Shown: piece by piece, positions 17,754 through 25,524 of the stretch | Layout of the letters: each line of letters starts with the position of its first letter | How positions within the stretch are numbered: the stretch's first letter is position 1 | DNA from: an uncultured Porphyromonadaceae bacterium | GTDB lineage: Bacteria; Bacteroidota; Bacteroidia; Bacteroidales; Muribaculaceae | DNA length: 33,419 bases | Direction of reading: 5' to 3' | Assembly (NCBI GenBank): GCA_947176915.1 | Contig: CAMWSM010000024.1 | Location: forward strand, 1-33,419 | Notes under the pieces: model-generated | The model's input: the letters and a program-made list of their open reading frames with translations, nothing else | What the model was told of the DNA's origin: nothing | Databases searched by the model: none | Program-made: the position numbers and the translations under genes

Positions 17754-18494
17754 ATGCAAACTTTAAAAATACCGCTCCACAATCGATTCCGTTTTAGCCA
17801 TTCATATCTTTCTCTCCGCAAAGGCGATTGCATTGCCCTGTTCGGTCATCCCGTTATCAATAAGTTCAACTGGGCCATATCTATCGCTTCCATTGCCGCT
17901 CATTTTGAGGTCAAAATCAAAACCGTATGTCTTGACTGTGACCCCGATACAATGGACGATTACTTCAAACGTCTTTACAGATACCGTCAGGACAACGCTA
18001 AATATCTCTCCTTTTTTCTCCTAAATCCATCCATCAAATCAAATCCTCAACACCTTTTCAACTATCTTAACGATTATATAGAGGAAATCATAAAGAAAAC
18101 TGAATGTGAAATCCTTTTCTTCAACCATATCCATATCTTCGAAGGAAGGTATCTTACCCTTTTCTCAAAAAGACTCCAGGCGATAGCAAGACAAACAAAC
18201 ACATGCATAGTCTTTATCTGCAATTCTTTTCCACTTCAAATAAATTCGTTCCTCAATCCTAAGGATATAAAAATCTTCAAAAAAATTTTTTTATCCACAG
18301 ATTCATTCATAGGCCTCGGAAGATACAACTTTTCTCCTGTAGACATTTACTCTCTACAATTCCCGAAATCTCCTGATTATAACAACATCTTTCCTCCCCA
18401 TCCATCCCTCTTTACAAATGATTACGTTTTCTTTGACCGCTCCCGTTACGAGTATGACACCCCTGAACACATCCTTCTTAAAGTGGCAAGATAA
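17754..18494 (+). CDS. DnaB/RecA-fold protein with degenerate nucleotide-binding motifs
   Basis: 246 residues resembling the C-terminal RecA-like core of DnaB. LRKGDCIALFGHPVINKFNW lines up with the DnaB GRPSMGKT P-loop region, but the Gly before Lys37 is Asn and the following Thr is Phe. CEILFFNHIHIFEGRYLTLF then SKRLQAIARQTNTCIVFICN lines up with the Walker B strand and the SRxLKxLAKELxxPVxxxSQ stretch, with N124 where the Asp should be. Many residues expected for ATP hydrolysis are therefore absent. It may bind but not hydrolyse nucleotide, or act as a structural or regulatory homologue. It has a TAnnTTTG element just upstream and a hairpin-rich non-coding region just downstream. The fold call is from motif reading only. 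Confidence 0.55.
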   Translation: MQTLKIPLHNRFRFSHSYLSLRKGDCIALFGHPVINKFNWAISIASIAAHFEVKIKTVCLDCDPDTMDDYFKRLYRYRQDNAKYLSFFLLNPSIKSNPQHLFNYLNDYIEEIIKKTECEILFFNHIHIFEGRYLTLFSKRLQAIARQTNTCIVFICNSFPLQINSFLNPKDIKIFKKIFLSTDSFIGLGRYNFSPVDIYSLQFPKSPDYNNIFPPHPSLFTNDYVFFDRSRYEYDTPEHILLKVAR

Positions 18495-18518
18495 CAATCC
18501 TCATCGAAAATCCTGTCG

Positions 18519-18526
18519 TAACTTTG
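18519..18526 (+). promoter_or_regulatory. Putative -7 element of the structured non-coding region
   Basis: TAACTTTG matches TAnnTTTG exactly and is followed by CATCGTCAAAAGG, so transcription would start at about 18532. It lies 25 nt after the stop of the DnaB-like gene. No TTTG box sits at the expected -33 distance, so strength is uncertain. Confidence 0.5.
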
Positions 18527-19146
18527 CATCGTCAAAAGGAACTCCAGACTCCTCTGACTATGCGTCCCGTGCGTGAATGCACATTGAAATTCTGCCAACC
18601 ATTCGGCGCGACCGAAACGCGCGAATCCCGGACGGCTTTCTCCCGGATTTAAAAATCCGTATGGGCTGTGCGTAGCCAAACCTTTCCATAATTCACTTCT
18701 CATAGGGGAAGCAGTGGCATTACGTGAGTTGGCTGCCGTTCGAAACGCGTGAAACAAGATAGGGTGATGGTACGTAACCAAATACGTAGTCCGTCAATAT
18801 CCCAGCCATCCGGCGCCGGGACGAAAAAAGATTATATCTCCCGGCTTCTGCCCCTGCCTCACTGATAAAAGCCCGTACAGCTTGAATTCACAGTCAACGG
18901 CACAGCCCTTTTGAAGGTGTCAACCTATGTGCGCGGAAGCACGACACCCCCTAAGCGGACCCGGCTCCGGCAGTGTATGGCTGTTTCTAAAAGTCGCTGC
19001 AACAGCTGGTCATAAAACCTCAGGCCCCCGATTCCGAATGGCATGTCCCGGCTCTAAGCAAACCCGCTCCCTCTTGGACCCATGGCTGCTGAGGAGCCGG
19101 CATGTAACACCAGGAAGTCCCTTCCCCAAAATGCTCAGCATTACCC

Positions 19147-19202
19147 CGGGCAAGCCACGCTTCCACAATCGTCCCGTGGTTCGCGCGAAGCGCGAATACC
19201 CC
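19147..19202 (+). repeat. Interspersed palindromic repeat, copy 2 (extended)
   Basis: The 36-nt core (19167-19202) contains TTCGCGC-GAA-GCGCGAA and is preceded by CGGGCAAGCCACGCTTCC, a prefix that copy 3 shares with small changes (CGGGCAAACCCCGCTTTC). The extended unit is therefore about 56 nt. Confidence 0.85.
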
Positions 19203-19211
19203 GACATTCCC

Positions 19212-19237
19212 AAGCCCGCCCTGCGGGCTTTTTTATT
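19212..19237 (+). terminator. Intrinsic terminator at the end of the structured non-coding region
   Basis: AAGCCCGC (19212-19219), loop CCT, GCGGGCTT (19223-19230), then TTTTATT. The stem is perfect and GC-rich with a T-run. It lies between repeat copies 2 and 3. Confidence 0.88.
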
Positions 19238-19254
19238 GCTCCAAATCCCACCCA

Positions 19255-19313
19255 CGGGCAAACCCCGCTTTCCCGTCATCGTCCCGTGGTTTGCGTGAAG
19301 CGCGAATATCCCC
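19255..19313 (+). repeat. Interspersed palindromic repeat, copy 3 (diverged)
   Basis: Same order of elements as copy 2: CGGGCAAACCCCGC prefix, ATCGTCCCGTGG, then TTTGCGTGAAGCGCGAA, where two substitutions weaken the central palindrome. It starts 108 nt after copy 2. Confidence 0.8.
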
Positions 19314-19360
19314 GTCAGTCTTTTTCCCTTCAAAAAACTAACTTTTTAAATCTTTTTTAC

Positions 19361-19368
19361 TAACTTTG
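19361..19368 (+). promoter_or_regulatory. Putative -7 element of the CotH-domain gene
   Basis: TAACTTTG matches TAnnTTTG and sits 45 nt before the ATG at 19414, a normal leader length for this phylum. The -33 region is T-rich but lacks a perfect TTTG. Confidence 0.55.
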
Positions 19369-19413
19369 CATTATTCAGAAAATTTCTGACCGCTTAACAT
19401 CAATATTTACATA

Positions 19414-22400
19414 ATGAACAGCTACCTAATACCAATCATTCTCGCGGCTGCCGCTCTTCCCTCTGCTGCCCAAGATCTCCCCGAAGTATATATTCGGGGT
19501 GGCCTCAACGGATGGAGCGCGGAGGAGAATTACAAAATGAATCGCGATGGCAATCACTATTCCATCCATCTTGACGAACTGAACGGGGATTTCAAATTCG
19601 CTTCCTCCGACTGGCATACTGTCGACCTCGGGTCGTCTGCTATCATTGAGGGTCAGGGCGTGTATCCTCTGATATGGGGAGGGGATAATATTAAGGCAAA
19701 TCATCTCTCCGACGTTACTCTCTCTTTCACACTGGAATCTTTAGATCATAGCTTCCAAAATCAGGTTACTAATCTCTATGTCCTTCTCGAAGAGGATCCC
19801 AGCCCTAACCCTTTCCCCGAACCGGGCCCTACGCCGGATCCAAATCCAACTCCCGATCCAACTCCCGAAGGTGTGTCGGGCACTCTCCCCATCCTATACA
19901 TCAATGTATATACGGATTCTTCCAAAACTCAATTCAACAATGAGATAATCAGCAAAGACCTTGACCATAAAAACTATTTCACATACGCTGAATATCGCCT
20001 CGACGTCAACGGCTGCCAATGGCTGATCGACCTCGGAGCAGAAGATCTCGGCTCGGCTGACAACATGCTCCCTCTCCAGATCAAGGCGCGCGGAAACTGG
20101 ACCCGCCGTGGATTCTCCAAGAAGCCTTTCAAACTCAAGCTCGATAAGAAAGCGTCAATGTTGGGAATGACCAAGAGCAAACATTACGCTATCCTCGCTC
20201 ACGCTGACGATGACACCGGCTATCTCAAGAACTTCACCGGTTTCAACCTCGGAAAACGTATGGGTCTCCCCTGGACTCCCGGCATGCAGCCTATCGAGGT
20301 CGTTATAAACGGCGACTACCGCGGTCTCTACTTCCTCACAGAGTCTATCCGCGTCGGGGATGACCGAGTGATGATCACGGAACTCGCCGACAACGAAGAG
20401 GATGCTTCCCTCGCTTCCGGAGGTTACCTCGTGGAACTCGACAACTACGATGAAGACAACCAGATAAGAATGACGGAGAAAGGTTGCGTAAATACCTGGA
20501 CACGCGATATGCTGCGTATAACTTTCGATACTCCCGAGGAGTATTCCGACGTGCAGAAGCGTTTCATCCGTGATCAATTCTCTACAATGAATGATGCCAT
20601 CGGAAGTAATTCCGACGACCTCTGGAAACTCATGGACCTTGACGACGCAGCCCGCTATTATCTCGTAGAGGAGATCATCTCCCACTATGAGGCATATCAC
20701 GGCTCAACATACCTCTTCCGTGACTTCGGCGAGGGTCAGAAATGGCATTTCTCCCCCCTCTGGGATTGTGGTAACGCTTTCCGCGCTCCTACGGACAACT
20801 ATTTCTACAACGTCCCCGGACTCGGGTTCGGAAACACATGGATTCCTTCAATGCGTGCCAACGACACTTTCAACAATAAGGTTGAGGATTCCTGGAAATG
20901 GTTCATGAGCAACCGTTTCGACGGTATCTATGATGACATCGACCTCTTCGCCTCCCGTGTGCAAGCAGCTGCAGAGGCTGACTACAAACGCTGGCACAAT
21001 GTCGCTCCTCCGGATGGTGGTCAGGGGGTAGCCGACAACCGCAATATGACTGAGAAAGCTGAGATTGTCAAGAATCATCTCAGACAGAAAATTGAATGGC
21101 TGAAAAACCGATTCGGCGATTTCACTGCTCAGACTTTCCCCGAACCTGAACGCGACAACACCGAGGCCATGCCTCTCCCCGATTACGTCAAACCCGCCGA
21201 GCCCCCAACTCCTATCGACCCGATTCCCGACGTAAGACCCGACATATACCTTCGTGCGGAATCAAACGGTTGGAATGTTGGCAATGAATATAAATTCTCT
21301 GTTGATGAGAACGACATCTACACTCTGCATCTCGACCGTCTTGATGGAAAATTCAAAATTGGCTCCGACGATTGGAAATCATTTGATTTCGGTGCTTCCG
21401 GTTTGTTCGAAGTGGTTCATTCCTCCTCTTTCCCGATGGTCAATGCAGGCTCTGAATTTTTTGCACGCAACCTCTACGACGTGACTCTCTCGTTTGCTTA
21501 CACAGAGGGAATGACAGAGACCACTCTCAATGTTGTTTCAACAGACCCTGTCCCGACAGACAACGGAGTGTCCGGTTCTCTTCCGGTACTTTATATCAAC
21601 GTTTACACCGATGATACCAAATCGCAATATGACAATGAGATAATAAACAAGGATCTTGACCACAAGAATTATTTCACCTTCGCTGAATATCGTCTTGACG
21701 TAAACGGTTGCGAATGGCTTATCGACCTTGGCGCGGAAAATCTCGGTACTGCGGATAAGATGCTTCCCCTCCAGATTAAGGCTCGCGGCAACTGGACCCG
21801 CCGTGGTTTCTCCAAGAAACCTTTCAAGCTGAAACTTGACAAGAAGGCTTCAATGCTCGGCATGACAAAAAGCAAGCATTACGCCCTCCTCGCTCACGCT
21901 GACGATGACACAGGATACCTCAAAAACTTCACCGGTTTCAACCTCGGAAAACGAATCGGTCTCCCCTGGACTCCCGGCATGCAGCCTATCGAGGTCGTTA
22001 TAAACGGCGACTACCGCGGTCTCTATTTCCTCACAGAGTCTATCCGCGTGGAGGATGAGCGCGTAAACATCACTGAACTCGCCGACAACGAAACAGACGG
22101 CAAACTCGCTTCCGGCGGTTATCTCGTGGAGCTCGACAACTACGACGAGGATAATCAGATTCGTATGCAGGAGAAAGTCTGCACTTTTGTTCCTATCGTC
22201 GACTACCTGCGCGTAACATTCAACACCCCGGAGGAGTATTCAGACATCCAGAAACGTTTCATTGAGGAACAATTCTCCGCTATGAACGACGCTGTCGGAA
22301 ATAATTCGGATGACCTCTGGAGCCTTATGGATCTTGATGATGCCGCCCGCTACTATCTTGTGGAGGAGATTATCTCACACTATGAAGCTTATCATGGCTC

Positions 22401-23031
22401 GACCTACCTCTTCCGCGACTTCGGCGAAGACCAGAAATGGCACTTCTCTCCCCTTTGGGATTGTGGCAACGCTTTCCGCGCTCCGACAAACTGCTTCTTC
22501 TATGAATATGGTGTTTACGGCAATACCTGGATTCCCTCAATGAGCTGCAACGATATGTTCAATAAGAAAGTTAAGGAGACTTGGCTTTGGTTCATGAGCA
22601 ATAACTTCGAAGGATTGTTCGATGACATCGACACTTACGCCGAACGTCTCAAAGAGGCTGCCGCCGCCGACTATAACCGCTGGCACGATCAGCCTACTCC
22701 TAACGGGGGACAAGCTGTGGCCGACAACCGTAATATGTCGGAGAAAGCTGAGTTTGTGAAAAACAATCTTACTGACAAAATCAACTGGTTACGCAGAAAA
22801 TTCGGCAACTATGCAACTGCAGTTTTCCCTGAACCCGAGCGCGACAATACTCCGGCTATGCCTCTCCCTGAATACGTATTGCCGGAAGATTCAAGAGTAA
22901 AACCCGAAATATCTGATGATGACTCATCTCCCGCCCGTTATTATAATCTTCAGGGCATTGAAGTGAAGAATCCTGACAAGGGTGTTTATATCAAAGTGAA
23001 AGGGACAAAAGCTTCAAAAGTGGCTAAATAA
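19414..23031 (+). CDS. Secreted protein with two tandem CotH-kinase-like modules
   Basis: 1205 residues. A signal peptide (MNSYLIPIILAAAALPSAAQ) is followed by two copies of one module. Each has a beta-sandwich, carbohydrate-binding-like domain (VYIRGGLNGWS at about 25; IYLRAESNGWN at about 611) of SusE/F-like appearance, then a CotH domain (about 155-590 and 720-1160). CotH marks present in both are LQIKARGNWTRRGFSKKPFK, EVVINGDYRGLYFLTESIRV and FSPLWDCGNAFRAPT. A proline-rich linker (PEPGPTPDPNPTPDPTPE) is found only in module 1. The C-terminus ARYYNLQGIEVKNPDKGVYI is a tail common on exported Bacteroidales proteins and may direct export. Known CotH proteins phosphorylate secreted proteins; the substrate here is unknown. 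A TAnnTTTG promoter lies upstream and a terminator downstream, so it appears monocistronic. Confidence 0.85.
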   Translation: MNSYLIPIILAAAALPSAAQDLPEVYIRGGLNGWSAEENYKMNRDGNHYSIHLDELNGDFKFASSDWHTVDLGSSAIIEGQGVYPLIWGGDNIKANHLSDVTLSFTLESLDHSFQNQVTNLYVLLEEDPSPNPFPEPGPTPDPNPTPDPTPEGVSGTLPILYINVYTDSSKTQFNNEIISKDLDHKNYFTYAEYRLDVNGCQWLIDLGAEDLGSADNMLPLQIKARGNWTRRGFSKKPFKLKLDKKASMLGMTKSKHYAILAHADDDTGYLKNFTGFNLGKRMGLPWTPGMQPIEVVINGDYRGLYFLTESIRVGDDRVMITELADNEEDASLASGGYLVELDNYDEDNQIRMTEKGCVNTWTRDMLRITFDTPEEYSDVQKRFIRDQFSTMNDAIGSNSDDLWKLMDLDDAARYYLVEEIISHYEAYHGSTYLFRDFGEGQKWHFSPLWDCGNAFRAPTDNYFYNVPGLGFGNTWIPSMRANDTFNNKVEDSWKWFMSNRFDGIYDDIDLFASRVQAAAEADYKRWHNVAPPDGGQGVADNRNMTEKAEIVKNHLRQKIEWLKNRFGDFTAQTFPEPERDNTEAMPLPDYVKPAEPPTPIDPIPDVRPDIYLRAESNGWNVGNEYKFSVDENDIYTLHLDRLDGKFKIGSDDWKSFDFGASGLFEVVHSSSFPMVNAGSEFFARNLYDVTLSFAYTEGMTETTLNVVSTDPVPTDNGVSGSLPVLYINVYTDDTKSQYDNEIINKDLDHKNYFTFAEYRLDVNGCEWLIDLGAENLGTADKMLPLQIKARGNWTRRGFSKKPFKLKLDKKASMLGMTKSKHYALLAHADDDTGYLKNFTGFNLGKRIGLPWTPGMQPIEVVINGDYRGLYFLTESIRVEDERVNITELADNETDGKLASGGYLVELDNYDEDNQIRMQEKVCTFVPIVDYLRVTFNTPEEYSDIQKRFIEEQFSAMNDAVGNNSDDLWSLMDLDDAARYYLVEEIISHYEAYHGSTYLFRDFGEDQKWHFSPLWDCGNAFRAPTNCFFYEYGVYGNTWIPSMSCNDMFNKKVKETWLWFMSNNFEGLFDDIDTYAERLKEAAAADYNRWHDQPTPNGGQAVADNRNMSEKAEFVKNNLTDKINWLRRKFGNYATAVFPEPERDNTPAMPLPEYVLPEDSRVKPEISDDDSSPARYYNLQGIEVKNPDKGVYIKVKGTKASKVAK
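19486..22878 (+). repeat. Tandem duplication inside the CotH gene
   Basis: Unit 1 spans about 19486-21189 and unit 2 about 21244-22878. The blocks at 20281 and 21976 are offset by exactly 1695 nt and are almost identical at nucleotide level for over 50 bases, whereas the N-terminal sugar-binding-like parts differ much more. This indicates a fairly recent duplication or ongoing gene conversion of the CotH part. Confidence 0.8.
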
Positions 23032-23054
23032 TTCCCCTTTCTTACATAAAAAAG

Positions 23055-23086
23055 CGCGGACGTCGAAGTGATGTCCGCGTTTTTTT
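23055..23086 (+). terminator. Intrinsic terminator after the CotH gene
   Basis: CGCGGAC (23055-23061) pairs with GTCCGCG (23073-23079), with a shorter TC/GA extension inside, followed by seven T. An A-run precedes the stem, so it could also stop minus-strand transcription. Confidence 0.88.
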
Positions 23087-23161
23087 ATTCCCTATCGTCC
23101 AAGCGCAAAAAGAAAAACGCCTCCTTCAAGCGTTATATTAAGTGAAAAATTCATTCCAAAT

Positions 23162-24406
23162 ATGAAAGTACTGATTCCAATCCTCATATTGCTCGGCTCT
23201 TTATCATCTTTCGCTCAGAAAAATGCTTCCGACACTCTTCGACTCGTTTTCAAACAGTCGAAAGCTAATATCGATGCAGATATTTTCGCAAACCGTGCGC
23301 AGCTTGACTCCATGGCTTCTGAACTGACAAACAATGCAGCCCACATCGAAAACGTGGGTATCGTTGGCGCGGCTTCCCCCGAAGGTCCGACTTACTTCAA
23401 CGAGTCACTATCGGCCAAGCGTGCGGGGGTTCTCTTGAATTATCTTTCTTCCCAAAATCTCCTCCCCGGATCGGTTGTCAGTTCTTTCATAGGCAGAAAT
23501 TGGAAAGGTCTTTTGAAAGAGGTGGAAGCTGATTCCAATGTGCCTTCACACTCTCAGGTGCTCGCGACTCTCCACACCATAATTGAATCTATTGAGAAGG
23601 GGGAACCCGATTCTGAAAAGAATCTTGATTTAATAAAGAATATTGACGGAGGAAAACCCTATCGATACATGTATGAAAGGATGTTCCCCTCTTTGCGCAC
23701 CTCCACTCTCACCATCAATTATCTCCCCTACCGAATTTCAGTAGCCGACTCAATCATCCCTTCCATACCAATCGAGGCTCTGACCTACAACTACACCTCT
23801 CCTATTCCACTGTCCGAAAATACTATGAGCACATGCCGTCCATTTTATATGGATGTCAAAACCAATCTCCTCTACGATGCTCTTCTCCTCCCCAACATAG
23901 GAGTGGATTTCTATGTGGGAAAGAATCTCTCCATAGGGGCTGACTGGATGTACGGCTGGTGGAGCAAAAACGCCCGACATCGTTATTGGCGTGCATACGG
24001 CGGTGATATCAACCTACGTTGGTGGTTCGGGGAAAAGGCTCACGAGAAACCGCTCACCGGTCATCATCTCGGACTTTTCGCCGGAGCGGTTACCTACGAC
24101 TTCGAGTTGGGAGGAAAAGGCTACATGGGTGGTCTGCCGGGAGAAAATCTCTGGCACAGATGCAACTTCATCTCAGGCATTGAATACGGCTATTCCCTCC
24201 CTGTCTCCCGTCGTCTGAATATCGATTTCTCTCTCGCCGTAGGCTACATGGGAGGAAGAGTCATTAAATATATCCCTAAAGGCAATGGTTATGAATGGCA
24301 GTCGACAAAACGTCTGAACTGGTTCGGACCTACCAAAGCTGAAATTTCTCTTGTCTGGCTTATCGGCTGCGACAACTACAACCGTAAGAAAGGAGGTGAA
24401 CTATGA
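23162..24406 (+). CDS. DUF3575-family outer-membrane-associated protein of a fimbrial locus
   Basis: 414 residues with a signal peptide (MKVLIPILILLGSLSSFAQ). The N-terminal part (about 25-140) has an OmpA-like look: VGIVGAASPEGPTYFNESLS then AKRAGVLLNYL resembles the peptidoglycan-binding region where stress-type ASPEG and LSxxRAxxV motifs occur. The C-terminal part (YMDVKTNLLYDALLLPNIGV onward, about 228-405) is the DUF3575 beta-barrel-like domain, with alternating aromatic strands (DWMYGWWS, LRWWFGEK). Such proteins are regular partners of fimbrillin operons in Bacteroidales and may anchor or assemble the fimbria at the outer membrane. The stop overlaps the next start (ATGA). Confidence 0.8.
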   Translation: MKVLIPILILLGSLSSFAQKNASDTLRLVFKQSKANIDADIFANRAQLDSMASELTNNAAHIENVGIVGAASPEGPTYFNESLSAKRAGVLLNYLSSQNLLPGSVVSSFIGRNWKGLLKEVEADSNVPSHSQVLATLHTIIESIEKGEPDSEKNLDLIKNIDGGKPYRYMYERMFPSLRTSTLTINYLPYRISVADSIIPSIPIEALTYNYTSPIPLSENTMSTCRPFYMDVKTNLLYDALLLPNIGVDFYVGKNLSIGADWMYGWWSKNARHRYWRAYGGDINLRWWFGEKAHEKPLTGHHLGLFAGAVTYDFELGGKGYMGGLPGENLWHRCNFISGIEYGYSLPVSRRLNIDFSLAVGYMGGRVIKYIPKGNGYEWQSTKRLNWFGPTKAEISLVWLIGCDNYNRKKGGEL

Positions 24407-25380
24407 AAAGCATACTCAATAAATCTTATATCTTGATCTTCACCTCAGCATTGCTGACCCTATTCTCTGCTTGCGACCACAAGGAGCTTATATTCGATTC
24501 AGAACCGACCCCCGTAAAGCAACGCTCAAGAACAAGAGTGGTCTATGACTGGAGATATGCTCCCGAAGCTAATCCGGCTTCCATGGAGTTATGTCTATAT
24601 CCTTCAAATTCATCAAAACACCTCTCTTTTAATTTGACCGGGAAAGACGGAGGCTACATATCTCTCGCCCCGGGCAAGTATGATGCCATATCAATGAACA
24701 ATGATGATCTGGACTGGGCAAAATACCGTAATACTAATGATGAGGATGATTTCGAGGTCTATACACACGATGCTTCCGAGTTAGGCGCTTACAAGCTTCT
24801 GACCTCTTCAATCCCACGTGCGTCCGGCACAGAGGACGAGCGAATGGCTGCCACGCCGGAATTATCCTGGGGAACTCGCTCCGACAACTTCACTATATCG
24901 GAAGAAAACGGCGAGAATGTCATTACTCTCTATCCTGAAGAGGTGGTGTGTCATTACACTGTAAAGATTCTCAACGTCGATAATATCCTCTCTGCACGAG
25001 GAGAAGAGATCGATGGAACTCTATCCGGCATGGCGGAAGGATATCGTTTCGGTTCTAATGTTACCACCGACAGCCCCGTAACGATGCCTTTCACTCTGCA
25101 GATTGACGCTGAAAACAGAACCTTGCACGGGGAATTCCTTACCTTCGGAGAGTGCAACACCCTTGAGGCAAAACATATCCTTACCGTCTACCTGTTCCTG
25201 ACAGACGGCTCCAAATGGTATTATACCTTTGATGTTCATGATCAGGTCGCAGAGGCTCCTGACCCTCGCCATGTCGACATCATCGTTGATGGACTCACAC
25301 TTCCCAAACCACTGTCAACCGGCGGACTTATTCCGGATGTTAATGATTGGAACACAGAAGTTGTCGACATAAAAATGTAA
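24403..25380 (+). CDS. DUF5119-family lipoprotein of a fimbrial locus
   Basis: 325 residues with a lipoprotein signal peptide ending LLTLFSAC (lipobox, Cys at about 24). RTRVVYDWRYAPEANPASM and the ending SGLIPDVNDWNTEVVDIKM-like tail (GGLIPDVNDWNTEVVDI) fit DUF5119 proteins, which sit beside DUF3575 and fimbrillin genes. By analogy with Mfa2/FimB it may anchor or terminate the fimbria at the cell surface, but this is inferred from location. It overlaps the DUF3575 gene by four bases. A 144-nt gap separates it from the fimbrillin. Confidence 0.75.
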   Translation: MKSILNKSYILIFTSALLTLFSACDHKELIFDSEPTPVKQRSRTRVVYDWRYAPEANPASMELCLYPSNSSKHLSFNLTGKDGGYISLAPGKYDAISMNNDDLDWAKYRNTNDEDDFEVYTHDASELGAYKLLTSSIPRASGTEDERMAATPELSWGTRSDNFTISEENGENVITLYPEEVVCHYTVKILNVDNILSARGEEIDGTLSGMAEGYRFGSNVTTDSPVTMPFTLQIDAENRTLHGEFLTFGECNTLEAKHILTVYLFLTDGSKWYYTFDVHDQVAEAPDPRHVDIIVDGLTLPKPLSTGGLIPDVNDWNTEVVDIKM

Positions 25381-25524
25381 CTGTACAAATTTTTAAATTC
25401 TTTTGAACTTATTAGGAGTTAAAGCATTTATATTATAGAACCTATCAGATAGATCAAAATATTCCACCTGGCTATCCCGAATTCCTTTTCCCGACGGCCC
25501 GCTGAAAATCAAAATATCCAGATT

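Larger units (their letters stand above)
18532..19240 (+). ncRNA. Candidate large structured non-coding RNA
   Basis: About 700 nt, visibly richer in GC than its neighbours and without a convincing gene. It begins just after a TAACTTTG element and ends at a textbook terminator (19212-19237). It contains many self-complementary blocks: GTGC/GCAC (18569-18582); ATTCG+CGCG/CGCG+CGAAT with one bulge (18601-18626); CGGATTT/AAATCCG (18644-18659); TACGTA/TACGTA (18771-18788); GCCGGGA/TCCCGGC (18815-18845); nested GGTGTC/GACACC and GTGC/GCAC (18916-18948); and a long-range match CCGGCTCC (18961-18968) with GGAGCCGG (19093-19100). It does not match tmRNA, RNase P RNA, SRP RNA or rRNA as I know them. 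Frames on either strand look like translated structured RNA rather than protein. Confidence 0.5.

Noticed and set aside
18446..18781. 111-codon minus-strand frame (RPGFARFGRAEWLAEF...)
   Set aside because: It runs antisense through the candidate RNA, its promoter and the end of the DnaB-like gene, and its composition follows the hairpins. It is likely a translated structured RNA rather than a protein.
17636..19313. The repeated units as a CRISPR array
   Set aside because: There are only three copies with very unequal spacing (over 1.4 kb, then about 0.1 kb), and no cas genes.
18927..19363. Several plus- and minus-strand frames of 93-123 codons around 19.0-19.3 kb
   Set aside because: They overlap each other on both strands, cross the terminator and the repeats, and have no family resemblance. 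The repeated NRPVVRAKREYP peptide is just the interspersed repeat in translation.
20155..20700. 181-codon frame antisense to the CotH gene
   Set aside because: It is a shadow of a strongly biased coding region. The plus-strand CotH motifs are unambiguous.
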